Source: Microbacterium sp. CBA3102
Lineage (GTDB): Bacteria > Actinomycetota > Actinomycetes > Actinomycetales > Microbacteriaceae
Direction of reading: 5' to 3'
Length of the DNA: 64,000 nucleotides
NCBI RefSeq assembly: GCF_007954505.1
Contig: NZ_CP042412.1
Coordinates: 992,001-1,056,000, forward strand
Shown here piece after piece: positions 15,521 through 24,968 of this stretch. A program made the translations under genes and the position numbers. Numbering within the stretch: the stretch's first letter is position 1; every line of letters starts with the position of its first letter. The notes beneath the pieces are model-generated. The model was not told where the DNA came from and made no database searches. It saw nothing but the letters and a program-made list of their open reading frames with translations.

Positions 15521-17257
15521 TTACTCGGCGGAATCGCCGCCCTCATCACCGTCGCCCGGATCGGGTGCCGCGACGATCGGGACCGAGAGCGGGGGCGATG
15601 CGGCCGACGTGCGCTGGTCGCCGCCGGAGCACAACCCCTGGTACGTGACGATGAGCTGCTGGCCCACGGCGTCCGCGACCTTCACCTGGGTGTTGCGCTG
15701 CGTGGGCTGGAAGTTCGGCCCGCCCGACACGAAGGTGCCGTTCTGCAGGGAGACCACGTAGCCCGAGAGCGTCGTGCCGCTGGGGCAGGTGAACCCGGTG
15801 CCCCAGGCGATCGTCACGGTGCTGCCGGCGATCGGGTCACCGGTGATGGTGGGAGCGTCGGTCGGGGTCGGCAGGGCGGCGCGACCGGCGTAGATCGTGA
15901 GCGTGATCGGCTGCGTGGTCTCGACGTTCCCCCGGGGGGAGACGTCGTAGACCTTGCCGACCTCGGCGTCGGTGGGAGCCGCGTCGCCTTCCGGGCAGGT
16001 GATCTCGCTGTCGAAACCGGCGTCGGTGAGCGTGGACGTCGCGGTCGCGCAGTCCATGCCGACGAGGTTCAGTGCGGTCACGTTGACGCGCGTCACCTCA
16101 GGCGTCGGAGACTCCGACGGCGTGTTCGGCGGGGTGGAGCTCTGCGACGGCGATCCGGTGGGATCCGCCTCGCCCTGCTGATTCGCCAGCATCGCCCACA
16201 CCGTGCCGCCGAGGACGATCACCAGCAGCGCGATCAGCGCGATCAGCGGCCAGGTCCAGGGGCTGCGCTTCTTCTTCTTCTCCTCCTCCGCGGCTTCCTC
16301 GGTGGGGAGCTGAGCGGTGGTGGGAAGGATGCGGGTGGTGCCGTCGTCGCCGGAAGCCGTCAGCATCCGGGTGGCGTCGTCGTCTCCGGCGATGCCACCG
16401 GTCGCGATGGCCGGGACGGCGATCGCCGCGGAGTTCAGGTCACCGCGACGCAGCGCCTGGGCGGCACGCGCCACCGTCGCGGAAGAGGACGGGCGGTCGC
16501 TGGGCTTCTTGGCGATCATCGCCATGACCAGGTTCTGCACCGGGATCGGAACGGTCGGCGGCAGCGGCGGAGGCTGCTCGTTGATCTGCGCCATGGCGAT
16601 CGCCACCTGCGACTCACCCGTGAACGGACGCTTGCCCGCCAGGCACTCGTAGGCGACGATGCCCAGTGAATAGGTGTCGGTCGCCGGAGAGGCCGGGTGA
16701 CCCGACGCCTGCTCGGGCGACAGGTACTGCACGGTGCCCATGACCTGGCCCGTCGCGGTGAGCGGGACCTGGTCGGCGATGCGCGCGATGCCGAAGTCGG
16801 TGATCTTGACGCGGCCGTCGGGCGTGATGAGCAGGTTTCCCGGCTTGATGTCACGGTGCACGAGGCCGGCCGCGTGGGCCGCCTGCAGAGCGGATGCCGT
16901 CTGGGCGACGATGTCGAGCGTCTTGTCGGCGCTCAGCGCGCCGTCGCGTTCGAGCACGGTCGAGAGCGCCTCGCCGGGCACGAGCTCCATGACGAGGTAG
17001 GCGCTGCCGTTCTCCTCGCCGTAGTCGAAGACGCTCGCGATGCCCTCGTGGTTGACGAGGGCGGCATGCCGGGCCTCAGCGCGGAAGCGCTCGAGGAACC
17101 CGGGGTCCCCCATGTACTCGTCCTTGAGGATCTTGATGGCGACGGTACGTCCGATGACGTGATCCGTCGCTTCCCACACCTCGCCCATGCCACCGATCGC
17201 GATACGCGACTGCAGCTCGTAACGACCACCGAACGACACACCCTGCGTCGGCCTCAT
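15521..17257 (-). CDS. pknA: Ser/Thr kinase, PknA-like, with extracellular tail
   Basis: This 578-residue kinase has its catalytic domain at about 12-270 (GGMGEV loop, Lys42, HRD 134-136, DFG 154-156), a Lys/Glu-rich linker, a transmembrane helix (334-357), a single PASTA-like segment (about 385-455) and a further beta-rich extracellular region ending in an acidic tail. PknA partners PknB in cell-shape control. ATG 17257 overlaps the pbpA stop (ATGA) and is preferred over an upstream extension that is arginine-rich and noncoding in style. The extracellular tail is longer than in mycobacterial PknA. Confidence 0.92.
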   Translation of the reverse strand: MRPTQGVSFGGRYELQSRIAIGGMGEVWEATDHVIGRTVAIKILKDEYMGDPGFLERFRAEARHAALVNHEGIASVFDYGEENGSAYLVMELVPGEALSTVLERDGALSADKTLDIVAQTASALQAAHAAGLVHRDIKPGNLLITPDGRVKITDFGIARIADQVPLTATGQVMGTVQYLSPEQASGHPASPATDTYSLGIVAYECLAGKRPFTGESQVAIAMAQINEQPPPLPPTVPIPVQNLVMAMIAKKPSDRPSSSATVARAAQALRRGDLNSAAIAVPAIATGGIAGDDDATRMLTASGDDGTTRILPTTAQLPTEEAAEEEKKKKRSPWTWPLIALIALLVIVLGGTVWAMLANQQGEADPTGSPSQSSTPPNTPSESPTPEVTRVNVTALNLVGMDCATATSTLTDAGFDSEITCPEGDAAPTDAEVGKVYDVSPRGNVETTQPITLTIYAGRAALPTPTDAPTITGDPIAGSTVTIAWGTGFTCPSGTTLSGYVVSLQNGTFVSGGPNFQPTQRNTQVKVADAVGQQLIVTYQGLCSGGDQRTSAASPPLSVPIVAAPDPGDGDEGGDSAE

Positions 17258-18708
17258 CTGCCCAGCACCGCCTCTATGACCTTCTTCGCAATCGGAGCGG
17301 CGATGGTGTCGCCACTTCCTGATTGTCCCTGTCCGCCGCCGTCTTCGACGACGACCGCTACTGCGACCGCGGGGTCGTTCGCCGGTGCGAAACCGGTGAA
17401 CCACAACGTGTGCGGCCTGTTTCCGTTCTCTGCGGTGCCCGTCTTACCGGCCACGTCGATCCCGTCTATTCTTGCACCCTGGGCCGCGCCCGTAGCGACG
17501 CTCGCGACCATCGCCGCGGTGACGTCGTTCGCCACGTCGGCATCCATCGCCTGGCCGAACTCGCTGTTCTCGAAAGCCTTGATGACCGAGAGGTCGTTGC
17601 CGATGACGGCATCCACCATCCGCGGGTTCATCACGACACCATCGTTGGCGAGGCCGGCCGAGACCATCGCCATCTGGAGCGGTGTCGCGGTGACCTTGCC
17701 CTGGCCGAATCCGGTCAGTGCGGTCTGCGCGTCGTCGAGTGCCCGCGGGTAGCTCGACGGCGTCGACTCCAGCGGTGTCTCGAAGGACTTGTTGAACCCG
17801 AGCTTCTCCGCCATCTCGCGGATCGTGTCGTCGCCGAGCTCGACCGCGAGTTCCGCCATCGGGATGTTGCAGCTGAGTCGGATCGCCTCTGCGATCGTGA
17901 CCGTCGTCCCCGGACCGCACTTTCCGCCCCACGCGTTGGACACCCGGTTCGAGGATCCGGGGAGCGTGTAGGACACGGGGTTGGGGAGGGCCGAGGTCGG
18001 GGTCCAGTCCCCGCTGGCGTAGGCCGCCGCGGCGACGACGACCTTGAACGTCGAGCCGGGAGGGTTGAGGTCGCCCGCGATGGCCCGGTTCGACAACGGC
18101 TTCGACGGGTCCGCCTTGAGCTGCTCGTACGTGGCGTTCGCCGCGTCCGCATCATGGGTCGCCATCAGGTTGGTGTCGAACCCCGGGCTTGAGACCATCG
18201 CGAGGATCCGGCCGGTCTTCGGTTCGATCGCGACGACGGCACCCTGGAGATCGCCCAGTGCGTCGAAAGCTGCCTTCTGTGCCGCCGTGTTCAGCGACAG
18301 CTCCACGCTGTAGCCGCGCTGCGGCTGGCCCGAGAGGATGCGCTCGACCTCACCGAGGAATGCGTTCGCCCCGGTGCCGGAGAGGTCGGCGTTCATCGCC
18401 TGCTCGATGCCCGTTCGTGAATCGAGTGCCGCGTTGAAGTAGCCGGTCACCGGCTCCCACATCGGCGCATCCGTGTAGACCCGCTGGAACTGGTACTGGT
18501 CGTCGCTGGGCACCGAGTTGGCGATGGTGGCGCCGTCGACGATGATCGCGCCCCGCTGGATCTCGTAGCTGTCGAGCCGGGTGCGCTTGTTGTGGCTGTT
18601 CTGGGCGAGGCTGTCGGCCTCGACGACCTGGATCCAGCTCGTCGCGGCGAACAGCGCGACGAACATGAACAGCATCAGGATGCTGAGTCGGCGCAGTTCC
18701 TTGGTCAT
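17254..18708 (-). CDS. pbpA: Penicillin-binding protein PbpA (FtsI-like transpeptidase)
   Basis: This 484-residue class B PBP has a short cytoplasmic tail, one N-terminal membrane helix (about 8-28), a dimerisation domain and a transpeptidase domain with all three motifs: Ser219-Thr-Phe-Lys222, Ser279-Cys-Asn281 and Lys422-Thr-Gly424. It crosslinks peptidoglycan at the septum or lateral wall together with the RodA/FtsW glycosyltransferase encoded immediately upstream; the two genes overlap by four bases. Confidence 0.95.
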   Translation of the reverse strand: MTKELRRLSILMLFMFVALFAATSWIQVVEADSLAQNSHNKRTRLDSYEIQRGAIIVDGATIANSVPSDDQYQFQRVYTDAPMWEPVTGYFNAALDSRTGIEQAMNADLSGTGANAFLGEVERILSGQPQRGYSVELSLNTAAQKAAFDALGDLQGAVVAIEPKTGRILAMVSSPGFDTNLMATHDADAANATYEQLKADPSKPLSNRAIAGDLNPPGSTFKVVVAAAAYASGDWTPTSALPNPVSYTLPGSSNRVSNAWGGKCGPGTTVTIAEAIRLSCNIPMAELAVELGDDTIREMAEKLGFNKSFETPLESTPSSYPRALDDAQTALTGFGQGKVTATPLQMAMVSAGLANDGVVMNPRMVDAVIGNDLSVIKAFENSEFGQAMDADVANDVTAAMVASVATGAAQGARIDGIDVAGKTGTAENGNRPHTLWFTGFAPANDPAVAVAVVVEDGGGQGQSGSGDTIAAPIAKKVIEAVLGR

Positions 18709-20090
18709 CCGATCACCACCCTCGGCTGGCGGCGGACGCCGTCGGAGATGCGCAGCAACAGCGCGACGATGAGCCAGTTGGCCACGAGCGAGGATCCGCC
18801 GGCAGCGAGGAACGGCGTGGTGAGGCCGGTCAGCGGGATGAGCCGCGTGACGCCGCCGACCATGATGAACACCTGCAGCGCGATCGTGAACGACAACCCG
18901 GTGGCGAGCAGCTTGCCGAAGTCGTCCTGGCCGGCGAGGCCGATGCGCATGCCCCGACTGACGAACACCATGTACAGGCAGAGGATCGCGAACAGCCCGA
19001 TCAGGCCGAGCTCTTCACCCAGGCTGGTGATGATGTAGTCGCTGTGGGCGAGCGGGGTGACCTCGGGGCGTCCCTGCCCCCATCCGGTGCCGATGAGTCC
19101 ACCGCGCGCGAGCCCGAACAGGCCCTGCATCGGCTGGTAGCCGGCGCCGTCTGGGTCGACGCGTCCGGCATCGAAGAGGAACAGCCAGTTGGTGAAGCGG
19201 CCCTGGACGTAGCTGAGGATCTGCGTCGCGAGTGCGACGCCCGCGACCACCAGGCCGAGGCCGATGAGCACCCAGCTCGTCTTGCCGGTCGCGACGTAGA
19301 GCATCGCGACGAACATCCCGAAGATCAGGGTTCCGGTGCCGAGGTCCCGCTGGAAGACGATGATGCCGAGCGAGATGAGCCAGACCACCAGGACCGGCCC
19401 GAGCTCGCGCATGCGGGGCCAGGTGATGCCGAGGACCCGCTTGCCGACCGACGTCAGACTCTCGCGAGTGCGCACCAGGTACCCGGCGAAGAAGATCGCC
19501 AGGCAGATCTTGGCGAGCTCTCCGGGTTGGAAGGCGAAGATGCCGCCGAGCGAGACCCACACGGCCGCGTTGGCATCGGCGATCCGCAGCCCCGGGACGA
19601 ACGGCAGCAGCAGGAGGAGGATTCCGGCCAGACCGAAGATGTAGGTGTACCGGAACAGGATCCGGTAGTTGCGTAGCAGGATCACGACCGCGATCGCGCC
19701 GGCGAGTGAGATCGCCGTCCATGCGAGCTGCTTGGTGGAGTAGGCGTCCCAGCCGGTGTTCTTGAACGCGATGTCGATCCGGTAGATCATCGCGATGCCG
19801 AGGCCGGTGAGGAGCGTGGCGATCGGGACCACGAACGGGTCGGCGTCCGAGGCCACGAAGCGCAGCACGATGTGGAGCGCGAAGGCGAGGGCGGCGAGGC
19901 CGCCGCCGATCGCGAGGATCATCGGGTCGATCACACCCAGGGCGCCCAGTTGCACGAGCGTCAGGGCGCCGCCGCTGATCGCGCAGGCGAAGAGCAGCAG
20001 CCAGAACTCGCGATTGCGTTGCGTCTGGGGCATGCGGAGGCGCTTGAGGGCCTTGATGACGGTGGTGTCCGCCTGGACGTCGGTGCTCAT
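18705..20090 (-). CDS. rodA: FtsW/RodA/SpoVE-family peptidoglycan glycosyltransferase
   Basis: This 461-residue polytopic protein (about 10-12 helices) has the SEDS-family region ITWPRMRELGPVLVVWLISLGIIVFQRDLGTGTLIFG, in which the Asp following the Arg is the catalytic residue of these enzymes, and a C-terminal LIPLTGLTTPFLAAGGSSLVAN signature. It polymerises lipid II and works with the downstream PbpA. A cytoplasmic N-terminus of about 25 residues could be a phosphorylation target. The gene overlaps both neighbours by four bases. Confidence 0.94.
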   Translation of the reverse strand: MSTDVQADTTVIKALKRLRMPQTQRNREFWLLLFACAISGGALTLVQLGALGVIDPMILAIGGGLAALAFALHIVLRFVASDADPFVVPIATLLTGLGIAMIYRIDIAFKNTGWDAYSTKQLAWTAISLAGAIAVVILLRNYRILFRYTYIFGLAGILLLLLPFVPGLRIADANAAVWVSLGGIFAFQPGELAKICLAIFFAGYLVRTRESLTSVGKRVLGITWPRMRELGPVLVVWLISLGIIVFQRDLGTGTLIFGMFVAMLYVATGKTSWVLIGLGLVVAGVALATQILSYVQGRFTNWLFLFDAGRVDPDGAGYQPMQGLFGLARGGLIGTGWGQGRPEVTPLAHSDYIITSLGEELGLIGLFAILCLYMVFVSRGMRIGLAGQDDFGKLLATGLSFTIALQVFIMVGGVTRLIPLTGLTTPFLAAGGSSLVANWLIVALLLRISDGVRRQPRVVIG

Positions 20091-21391
20091 CCCTCACCTC
20101 CGGCGGGCGTCTCGCTCGGTGTGGGCATCGGTGTGGGCAGAGGGGTCTGCGGGATGACGTTCGCTTCGGCGCCCGTGCGGAGGCGGTCGACGATCGCCAT
20201 GGCGTCGGACAGGGAGCGGGCGGTGATGGTGCGCTCGACCGAGGCGCGCTGGTAGGGCGGGAGGTCGGCGAGGAGGATGTCCGTGTCTTCGATCGGTGTC
20301 GACAGGGTGATCGGGCCGATGTTCTGCTGCACGCCCTGGAAGATCACGACGCTGTCTTCGTCGGCGCCGATGAAGTAGCGCGTCTGCGTCCAGCTGTAGG
20401 CCGCGAAAGCAGCGAAGGCGAGCATCGCGACGACCAGCAGCGCGGCCGCGATCCATCCGACACGTCGACGTTTCGCGCGCCGACGGTCTTCTTCGATGAG
20501 TTCCTCGAGGTATTCCGGGGCCGGTTCGAAGTGGCTGGGCTCGTTCGCGGCCTGGCGCACCGGGTGCAGCCAGTTGCTGCGCGGAGGGCGTACCGGGGGC
20601 ACATAGACGCCGTCGGGGTTCGACGCCGAGCCGACGATCGTGGGCGTGCCCGAGTGGATCGGATGCTGTCCGCCCACGTCGACCAGCACGATCGTGACGT
20701 TGTCGGGCGCGCCTCCGTCGAGGGCCTGCTTGAGGAGGTTGTCTGCGGTGCGACCGGGCGCGAGGCCGAGCTGCATCGCCTTGAGGATGTGGGGTTCGTC
20801 GACCACGCCGGAGAGTCCGTCGGAGCAGAGCAGCCAGCGGTCACCGGGCTGCGTGTGCATGACGAACATGTCGAGCTCGGGATCGGAGTCCATGTCGCTG
20901 AGCACCCGCATGAGGACCGAGCGACGCGGGTGGTAGCGCGCCTCCTCCGGGGTGATGCGGCCCGAGTCGACGAGGCGCTGCACGAACGTGTGGTCTGCGG
21001 TGATCTGCGTGAGTGCGTCGTCGCGGTACAGATAGATGCGGGAGTCGCCGATGTGGCCGATGACCGCGTACTCGTCGACCATGATGATCGCGCTGAGGGT
21101 GGTGCCGAGGCCGGCCAGTTCCGGGCGATCCTTCGCGGCACGGATCAGGTCGCCCGCCGCGGTGGTCGCAGCGGCCTGCAGCGAGGCCTGGGCGTCCTCG
21201 GTCGACTCGTACGGCTGGTCGAGGGGCTCCAGGCGTTGGATCGCGATGCTCGAGGCGACGTCTCCGCCCGCGTGGCCGCCCATGCCGTCGGCGACGACGA
21301 ACAGGTTCGCCCCGGAGTATCCGGAGTCCTGGTTGTTGGAGCGGACCTTCCCGGTGTGGGAGATCGCGACGCTCGAGCCTTCGAAGACCAT
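20087..21391 (-). CDS. pstP: PP2C-family Ser/Thr phosphatase PstP
   Basis: This 434-residue protein has an N-terminal PPM/PP2C catalytic domain (about 1-235; metal-binding motifs VRSNNQDS, VADGMGGHAGG, IGDSRIYLYRD, CSDGLSG and GAPDNVTIVLV), a linker, one membrane helix (about 305-328) and an extracellular beta-rich tail ending in Pro/Thr-rich sequence. It dephosphorylates PknA, PknB and their substrates and is the only such phosphatase in the cluster. The stop overlaps rodA. Confidence 0.94.
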   Translation of the reverse strand: MVFEGSSVAISHTGKVRSNNQDSGYSGANLFVVADGMGGHAGGDVASSIAIQRLEPLDQPYESTEDAQASLQAAATTAAGDLIRAAKDRPELAGLGTTLSAIIMVDEYAVIGHIGDSRIYLYRDDALTQITADHTFVQRLVDSGRITPEEARYHPRRSVLMRVLSDMDSDPELDMFVMHTQPGDRWLLCSDGLSGVVDEPHILKAMQLGLAPGRTADNLLKQALDGGAPDNVTIVLVDVGGQHPIHSGTPTIVGSASNPDGVYVPPVRPPRSNWLHPVRQAANEPSHFEPAPEYLEELIEEDRRRAKRRRVGWIAAALLVVAMLAFAAFAAYSWTQTRYFIGADEDSVVIFQGVQQNIGPITLSTPIEDTDILLADLPPYQRASVERTITARSLSDAMAIVDRLRTGAEANVIPQTPLPTPMPTPSETPAGGEG

Positions 21392-21398
21392 GCCGGCG

Positions 21399-21914
21399 TC
21401 AGGCTCGCAGCTCGAAGGTCGTGGCGCCCACCTTGATGGGTGTGCCGAGCGAGAGGGCGACGGGCGATCCGCTCACGCGCTGGCCCGCGACGTAGGTGCC
21501 GTTGGTGGAGTCGAGGTCCTGGATCGCCCAGGCGTCGCCGCGGAGCATGAGCCGGGCGTGGTGGCTGGACGTGTAGTCGTCGCGGATCACCAGGGCGGAC
21601 TCGCTGGAACGACCGATCGTGAGGGAGTCGGCGCTCAGCGGAAGCTCGAGCCCCGCCTTCGGGCCAGACGTGATCACGAGGCGCTTGGCCGTCGCGACCG
21701 TGGCGGGACCGGTCGAGGGCCGCGACGATGCCGGCTTCGACGTGGGCGCCGGTGTCGGTGCGGGGGCGGATGCTCCCGCGGTCGCCTCGGCCGGGAGCTT
21801 GCGCACGCGCACCCCGAACAGGTCGGCGCGGAGCGAGTACACGACCCCGAACACGAAGAACCACATCAGGACCAGGAACCCGATGCGGAGGAGAAGGAGG
21901 ATCAGTTCACTCAA
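21399..21914 (-). CDS. fhaB: FHA-domain membrane protein FhaB/FipA
   Basis: This 171-residue protein has one N-terminal transmembrane helix (about 4-28), an Ala/Pro-rich linker, and a C-terminal FHA domain (about 85-171) with GRSSESALVIRD and DSTNGTYVAG phosphothreonine-binding motifs. FipA-type proteins bind phosphorylated division proteins. It overlaps fhaA by four bases and sits seven bases before pstP. Confidence 0.93.
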   Translation of the reverse strand: MSELILLLLRIGFLVLMWFFVFGVVYSLRADLFGVRVRKLPAEATAGASAPAPTPAPTSKPASSRPSTGPATVATAKRLVITSGPKAGLELPLSADSLTIGRSSESALVIRDDYTSSHHARLMLRGDAWAIQDLDSTNGTYVAGQRVSGSPVALSLGTPIKVGATTFELRA

Positions 21915-22636
21915 CCGAGGGCTCCGAACGCTCGGGTGGCGTCGTCACCGCGAGGCGCAGGGCGCGACGGGGCGGCCACGGGGACGATGCGGAACACCAG
22001 GTCGGTGCGTCCGATCGTGATGGTGGTGTCGGTGGGGAGGGCGGCCTCGCGCAGCTTCTGGCCGTTGACCTTCGTGCCGTTGGTGGACCCGAGATCGCGC
22101 ATCATGGCGCGCTCGCCGTCCCACAGGATCTCGACGTGCTTACGGCTCGACCCGGCATCCGCGATGGTGATGTCGGCATCCGAGCCGCGACCGATGACCG
22201 TCCGGGCGCGGGTGATCGCGTGCCGACGACCATCGACGTCGATCACGGCCTGCCAGCTGACGCGTCCCTCGACCGAACCCGAGTTCACGCGCACGGTACC
22301 GGTGGCGATCTTCTCGTCGGCTTCGAGGTTGATCGCGAGCGGCCCGGCGAAGCTGTAGCCCTGCGAGGTGGCGTGCTTGGTCAGCAGCGCGAGCAGTTCA
22401 TCGGTCAGGGCGCCGCCGAGCCCGCGCATCCGCTCCGCATCGTCCGCGCTCAGGCGCACGACGTAGCTGTTGGGCGCGATGATGCGATCGCGGCTCACGA
22501 CAGCCGCCTTCGTATCGGCTTCGCGCCGCAGCGCAGAAGCGATCTCCACGGGCTGAATGCCGCTGCGGAAGGTCTTCGCGAACGCGCTGTTCACTGCGCG
22601 CTCGAGACCCTTCTCAAAGCTGTCAAGTAGTCCCAC
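21911..22636 (-). CDS. fhaA: DUF3662/FHA-domain protein FhaA
   Basis: This 241-residue protein starts with a DUF3662 domain (about 1-125; GLLDSFEKGLERAVNSAFAK) and ends with an FHA domain (about 155-235; GRGSDADITIADAGSSRKHVEI, DLGSTNGTKVNG). FhaA binds phosphorylated PknB substrates such as the MviN flippase. GTG 22636 is chosen because AGGAG stands just upstream and it gives the exact family N-terminus. It is the first gene of the minus-strand cluster, so the promoter should lie in 22637-22780. Confidence 0.93.
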   Translation of the reverse strand: MGLLDSFEKGLERAVNSAFAKTFRSGIQPVEIASALRREADTKAAVVSRDRIIAPNSYVVRLSADDAERMRGLGGALTDELLALLTKHATSQGYSFAGPLAINLEADEKIATGTVRVNSGSVEGRVSWQAVIDVDGRRHAITRARTVIGRGSDADITIADAGSSRKHVEILWDGERAMMRDLGSTNGTKVNGQKLREAALPTDTTITIGRTDLVFRIVPVAAPSRPAPRGDDATRAFGALG

Positions 22637-22781
22637 TGGGCTCCTCTGGCATGCCGACCGGTAGGGACATCGTAGCCAGGTGTCCTGGGGGAACGCCGCC
22701 GATCCGCCTTCCGGGGTGTGCAACAGGGGGTGAAATCGCGTGATATCCTCGGGAAGTTGAGTTCTTCAGAACGAGACACTC

Positions 22782-22864
22782 GCGCGAGTGGCGGAATGGT
22801 AGACGCGCTGGCTTCAGGTGCCAGTGTCCGTAAGGACGTGGGGGTTCAAGTCCCCCCTCGCGCA
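22782..22864 (+). tRNA. tRNA-Leu (CAG), integration site of a mobile element
   Basis: The 83-base type II tRNA has acceptor GCGCGAG with CTCGCGC, discriminator A, anticodon loop TTCAGGT (CAG), a variable arm (TGTCCGTAAGGACG) and T arm GGGGGTTCAAGTCCCCC. No CCA is encoded. Its last 21 bases form the left copy of the 22-bp attachment repeat, so the mature tRNA gene is kept intact by the element. Confidence 0.97.
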
Positions 22865-22865
22865 C
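22844..22865 (+). other. attL, left attachment repeat of the element
   Basis: The 22 bases from the T arm to one base past the acceptor of tRNA-Leu recur exactly at 35225-35246. The flanking bases on both sides differ, which fixes the repeat limits. Confidence 0.88.
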
Positions 22866-22926
22866 GCGAATGAAATGGCCCCTGACCTGGGATTTTATGT
22901 GCCGGGTCAGGGGTCGTTTTCGTCGG

Positions 22927-22946
22927 AAGTGCTAGAAAAAGTGCTA
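22927..22946 (+). repeat. Left pair of AAGTGCTA repeats (putative integrase arm sites)
   Basis: AAGTGCTA occurs at 22927-22934 and 22939-22946, a 12-bp period. The same pair with the same period occurs at 35087-35106 inside the other end, in the same orientation. Confidence 0.6.
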
Positions 22947-23022
22947 AGCCTTGCCGACGGAGCCGTGATGTTCCAGCGTCTGGGCGCATGGCGGTGTCAG
23001 CATGAGCTGAGAACATAGGGGT

Positions 23023-23673
23023 ATGTCTTCCGTCCAGTCCGTGGTGTTCTTGCATGGCTTGGGCGAGGGGCCCGGCGTCTGGGATGTGCAGCGTGCCGCC
23101 TTGCCATCGGGCTTCGAGGGCGTGGCGGTCGATGTGTTCGACGGGGCTGGCTCGGATGTGGCCTCGGGGTTCAGTCTTGAGGGAGCCGCGACCCGTGTGG
23201 TGAATGAACTCGACCGTCTGGGGATCGAGCAGGCGCATGTGTGCGGCTTGTCGCTCGGAGCGATAATCGCGCTGCAACTGGCTCTTGATCATCCCGAGCG
23301 TGTCCGGTCATTGACGCTGGCCGCGGGTCAGGTGAAGCCGCCGAGGGTGCTCATGGCGATCCAGTCGGCGGTGATGCGCGTGCTTCCGTCATCTGTGTTC
23401 GAGAAGCAGGGCGCAGCGAAAGAAGTGATGCTCCCTGTGTTGCAGGCGGTGGGCCGCGTTGACTTCTCAGCGCGGCTTGCCTCGGTATCGGTGCCGACGC
23501 TGGTGCTGTGCGGTTCCAAGGATCGCCCGAACCTTCCGGCAGCCCGGCAGCTCGCCCAAGGCATCCGCGACGCGCAGCTCCACATCATCCCCGGAGCGGG
23601 CCATCAGTCGCATGCGCAGGCCCCTCATGAGTTCTCGCGTGCTCTGGGAGCCTTCCTGGGTGGGGCTAAGTAG
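23023..23673 (+). CDS. Alpha/beta hydrolase
   Basis: This 216-residue protein has the alpha/beta-hydrolase core: oxyanion HGLGEGP near residue 11, nucleophile Ser in GLSLGAI (about residue 76), acid Asp in CGSKDRPN and His in GAGHQSH. It has no signal peptide and resembles small esterases of the MenH/BioH type. Substrate unknown. It is the first gene inside the element next to attL, transcribed towards the integrase, and is probably cargo. Confidence 0.85.
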   Translation: MSSVQSVVFLHGLGEGPGVWDVQRAALPSGFEGVAVDVFDGAGSDVASGFSLEGAATRVVNELDRLGIEQAHVCGLSLGAIIALQLALDHPERVRSLTLAAGQVKPPRVLMAIQSAVMRVLPSSVFEKQGAAKEVMLPVLQAVGRVDFSARLASVSVPTLVLCGSKDRPNLPAARQLAQGIRDAQLHIIPGAGHQSHAQAPHEFSRALGAFLGGAK

Positions 23674-23705
23674 CAAGCTCTGCGCGGTGGGTGAGGCGCT
23701 GTGTC

Positions 23706-24968
23706 TCAGGAGCCGAGATGGGCCGCGAAACGGTCAACTGCCGACCGTTGCATGGTCGGGGTGACGTGGGAGTAGATGTTCATGGTCGTGGTGATCGTTG
23801 AGTGCCCCAATCGTTCTTGCACGACCTTGGGGTGTTCTCCGAGTTCGAGCAGCAGCGTCGCGTGGGTGTGACGCAGCCCCTTGATCGTGACGCGGTGCAG
23901 GGAGTCGAACTTCGCGGTCGCCCACTTCAAACGGCGATCCCAGCGGCTGGTCATCGCGTCGGGTGAGCGGAGCTTCCCATCGTCGTCACCGAAGACGTAG
24001 GCGTCGGCCTTGGCAAGCTCGAACGACACCTCAGCCCGCGCCACCTTGTAGGAGGCGAGCACCTTGAGGGTTTCGGCGTCGACGTCGATGACGCGGGCTT
24101 GCCCGGTCTTGGTGGTCTTCGTCTTCGTCCAGTCGTCGGTATCGACGGCGCGGCGGATGCTCACCCGCATCGTCTTCGTGTTGATATCCGACCATTTCAG
24201 GGCGAGGGCTTCTGAGCGGCGCATGCCGGTGTAGGCGATGAGCCGCCACAGGGGGAACAGCTCGTCTTCGAGCGTGTCGCGGTTCCAGGTGAGGAACGTC
24301 TGCAACTGCTCGGCCGTCCACGTCGCGATCTCGGGCTTCTGCGCCCGCACCTCGCTGGACTTCGGCGGCTTCACGGTGCGCTTCTTCTTCGCCGGGTTCA
24401 CCGTCAGGTGCCCGTCGTCTATCGCGGCATCGAGGATCGCACCAAGCACGACATGCACCTTGTGGACGCTGTTGGCAGAGAGCGGCTGTCCTTTGCCGTA
24501 CTCGTCGTTGCGGCCGTGGTCTTCGAGGTCACGGTAGTGGCGGGCGATCCTCGTGGCGGTGAGCTTGTCGAGCCGGATTGCGCCGAGCTGGGGGCGGATG
24601 TGGTTGCGGATGATCTTCTTGTACCCCGTGATCGTGGACGCCGCGAGCTTGAGCCCCGCCGCCCACTCGTCCGCATAGCTGCCCACGGTGGGCACCTTGT
24701 TGCCGAACTTCTCGTTCTGCTTCCGCTGCTTGAGCGCCTCCTGCAAGGCATCGTTGGCCTCGTCGGTGCTGGTGAACCCGGAGCGGGTCAGCCTGCGCGA
24801 TCCCATCTCGGGATACTCCGGGTCTTTCAGGACATAGATCTGGAACCGCCACCGCTTCCCCGCGTCGGTGTCGTAAGCCTGGATCGAGCCCGGCTGCCGG
24901 GAACGCGAGCGCCGCTGCTGCTTCTCACCCCCGCCACCCTGCTCGGCGGGCTGTGCCTTCTTCGTCAT
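23706..24968 (-). CDS. Tyrosine recombinase / site-specific integrase
   Basis: This 420-residue integrase has an N-terminal basic Arm-binding region (about 15-85), a SAM-like core-binding domain (about 92-190) and a catalytic domain with Arg250 (TGMRRSEAL), Arg366 (KGLRHTH; the usual His of HxxR is Lys363), His389 and the nucleophile Tyr399 (TTTMNIYSH). ATG 24968 overlaps the XRE gene stop (ATGA) and has AAGGAGC upstream. It should catalyse insertion into tRNA-Leu. Confidence 0.95.
   Translation of the reverse strand: MTKKAQPAEQGGGGEKQQRRSRSRQPGSIQAYDTDAGKRWRFQIYVLKDPEYPEMGSRRLTRSGFTSTDEANDALQEALKQRKQNEKFGNKVPTVGSYADEWAAGLKLAASTITGYKKIIRNHIRPQLGAIRLDKLTATRIARHYRDLEDHGRNDEYGKGQPLSANSVHKVHVVLGAILDAAIDDGHLTVNPAKKKRTVKPPKSSEVRAQKPEIATWTAEQLQTFLTWNRDTLEDELFPLWRLIAYTGMRRSEALALKWSDINTKTMRVSIRRAVDTDDWTKTKTTKTGQARVIDVDAETLKVLASYKVARAEVSFELAKADAYVFGDDDGKLRSPDAMTSRWDRRLKWATAKFDSLHRVTIKGLRHTHATLLLELGEHPKVVQERLGHSTITTTMNIYSHVTPTMQRSAVDRFAAHLGS

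Noticed and set aside
13786..22636. Long open frames on the plus strand opposite the pknB-fhaA cluster
   Set aside because: They are high-GC shadows of well-supported minus-strand genes, with no domain motifs and Arg/His/Gly-rich translations.
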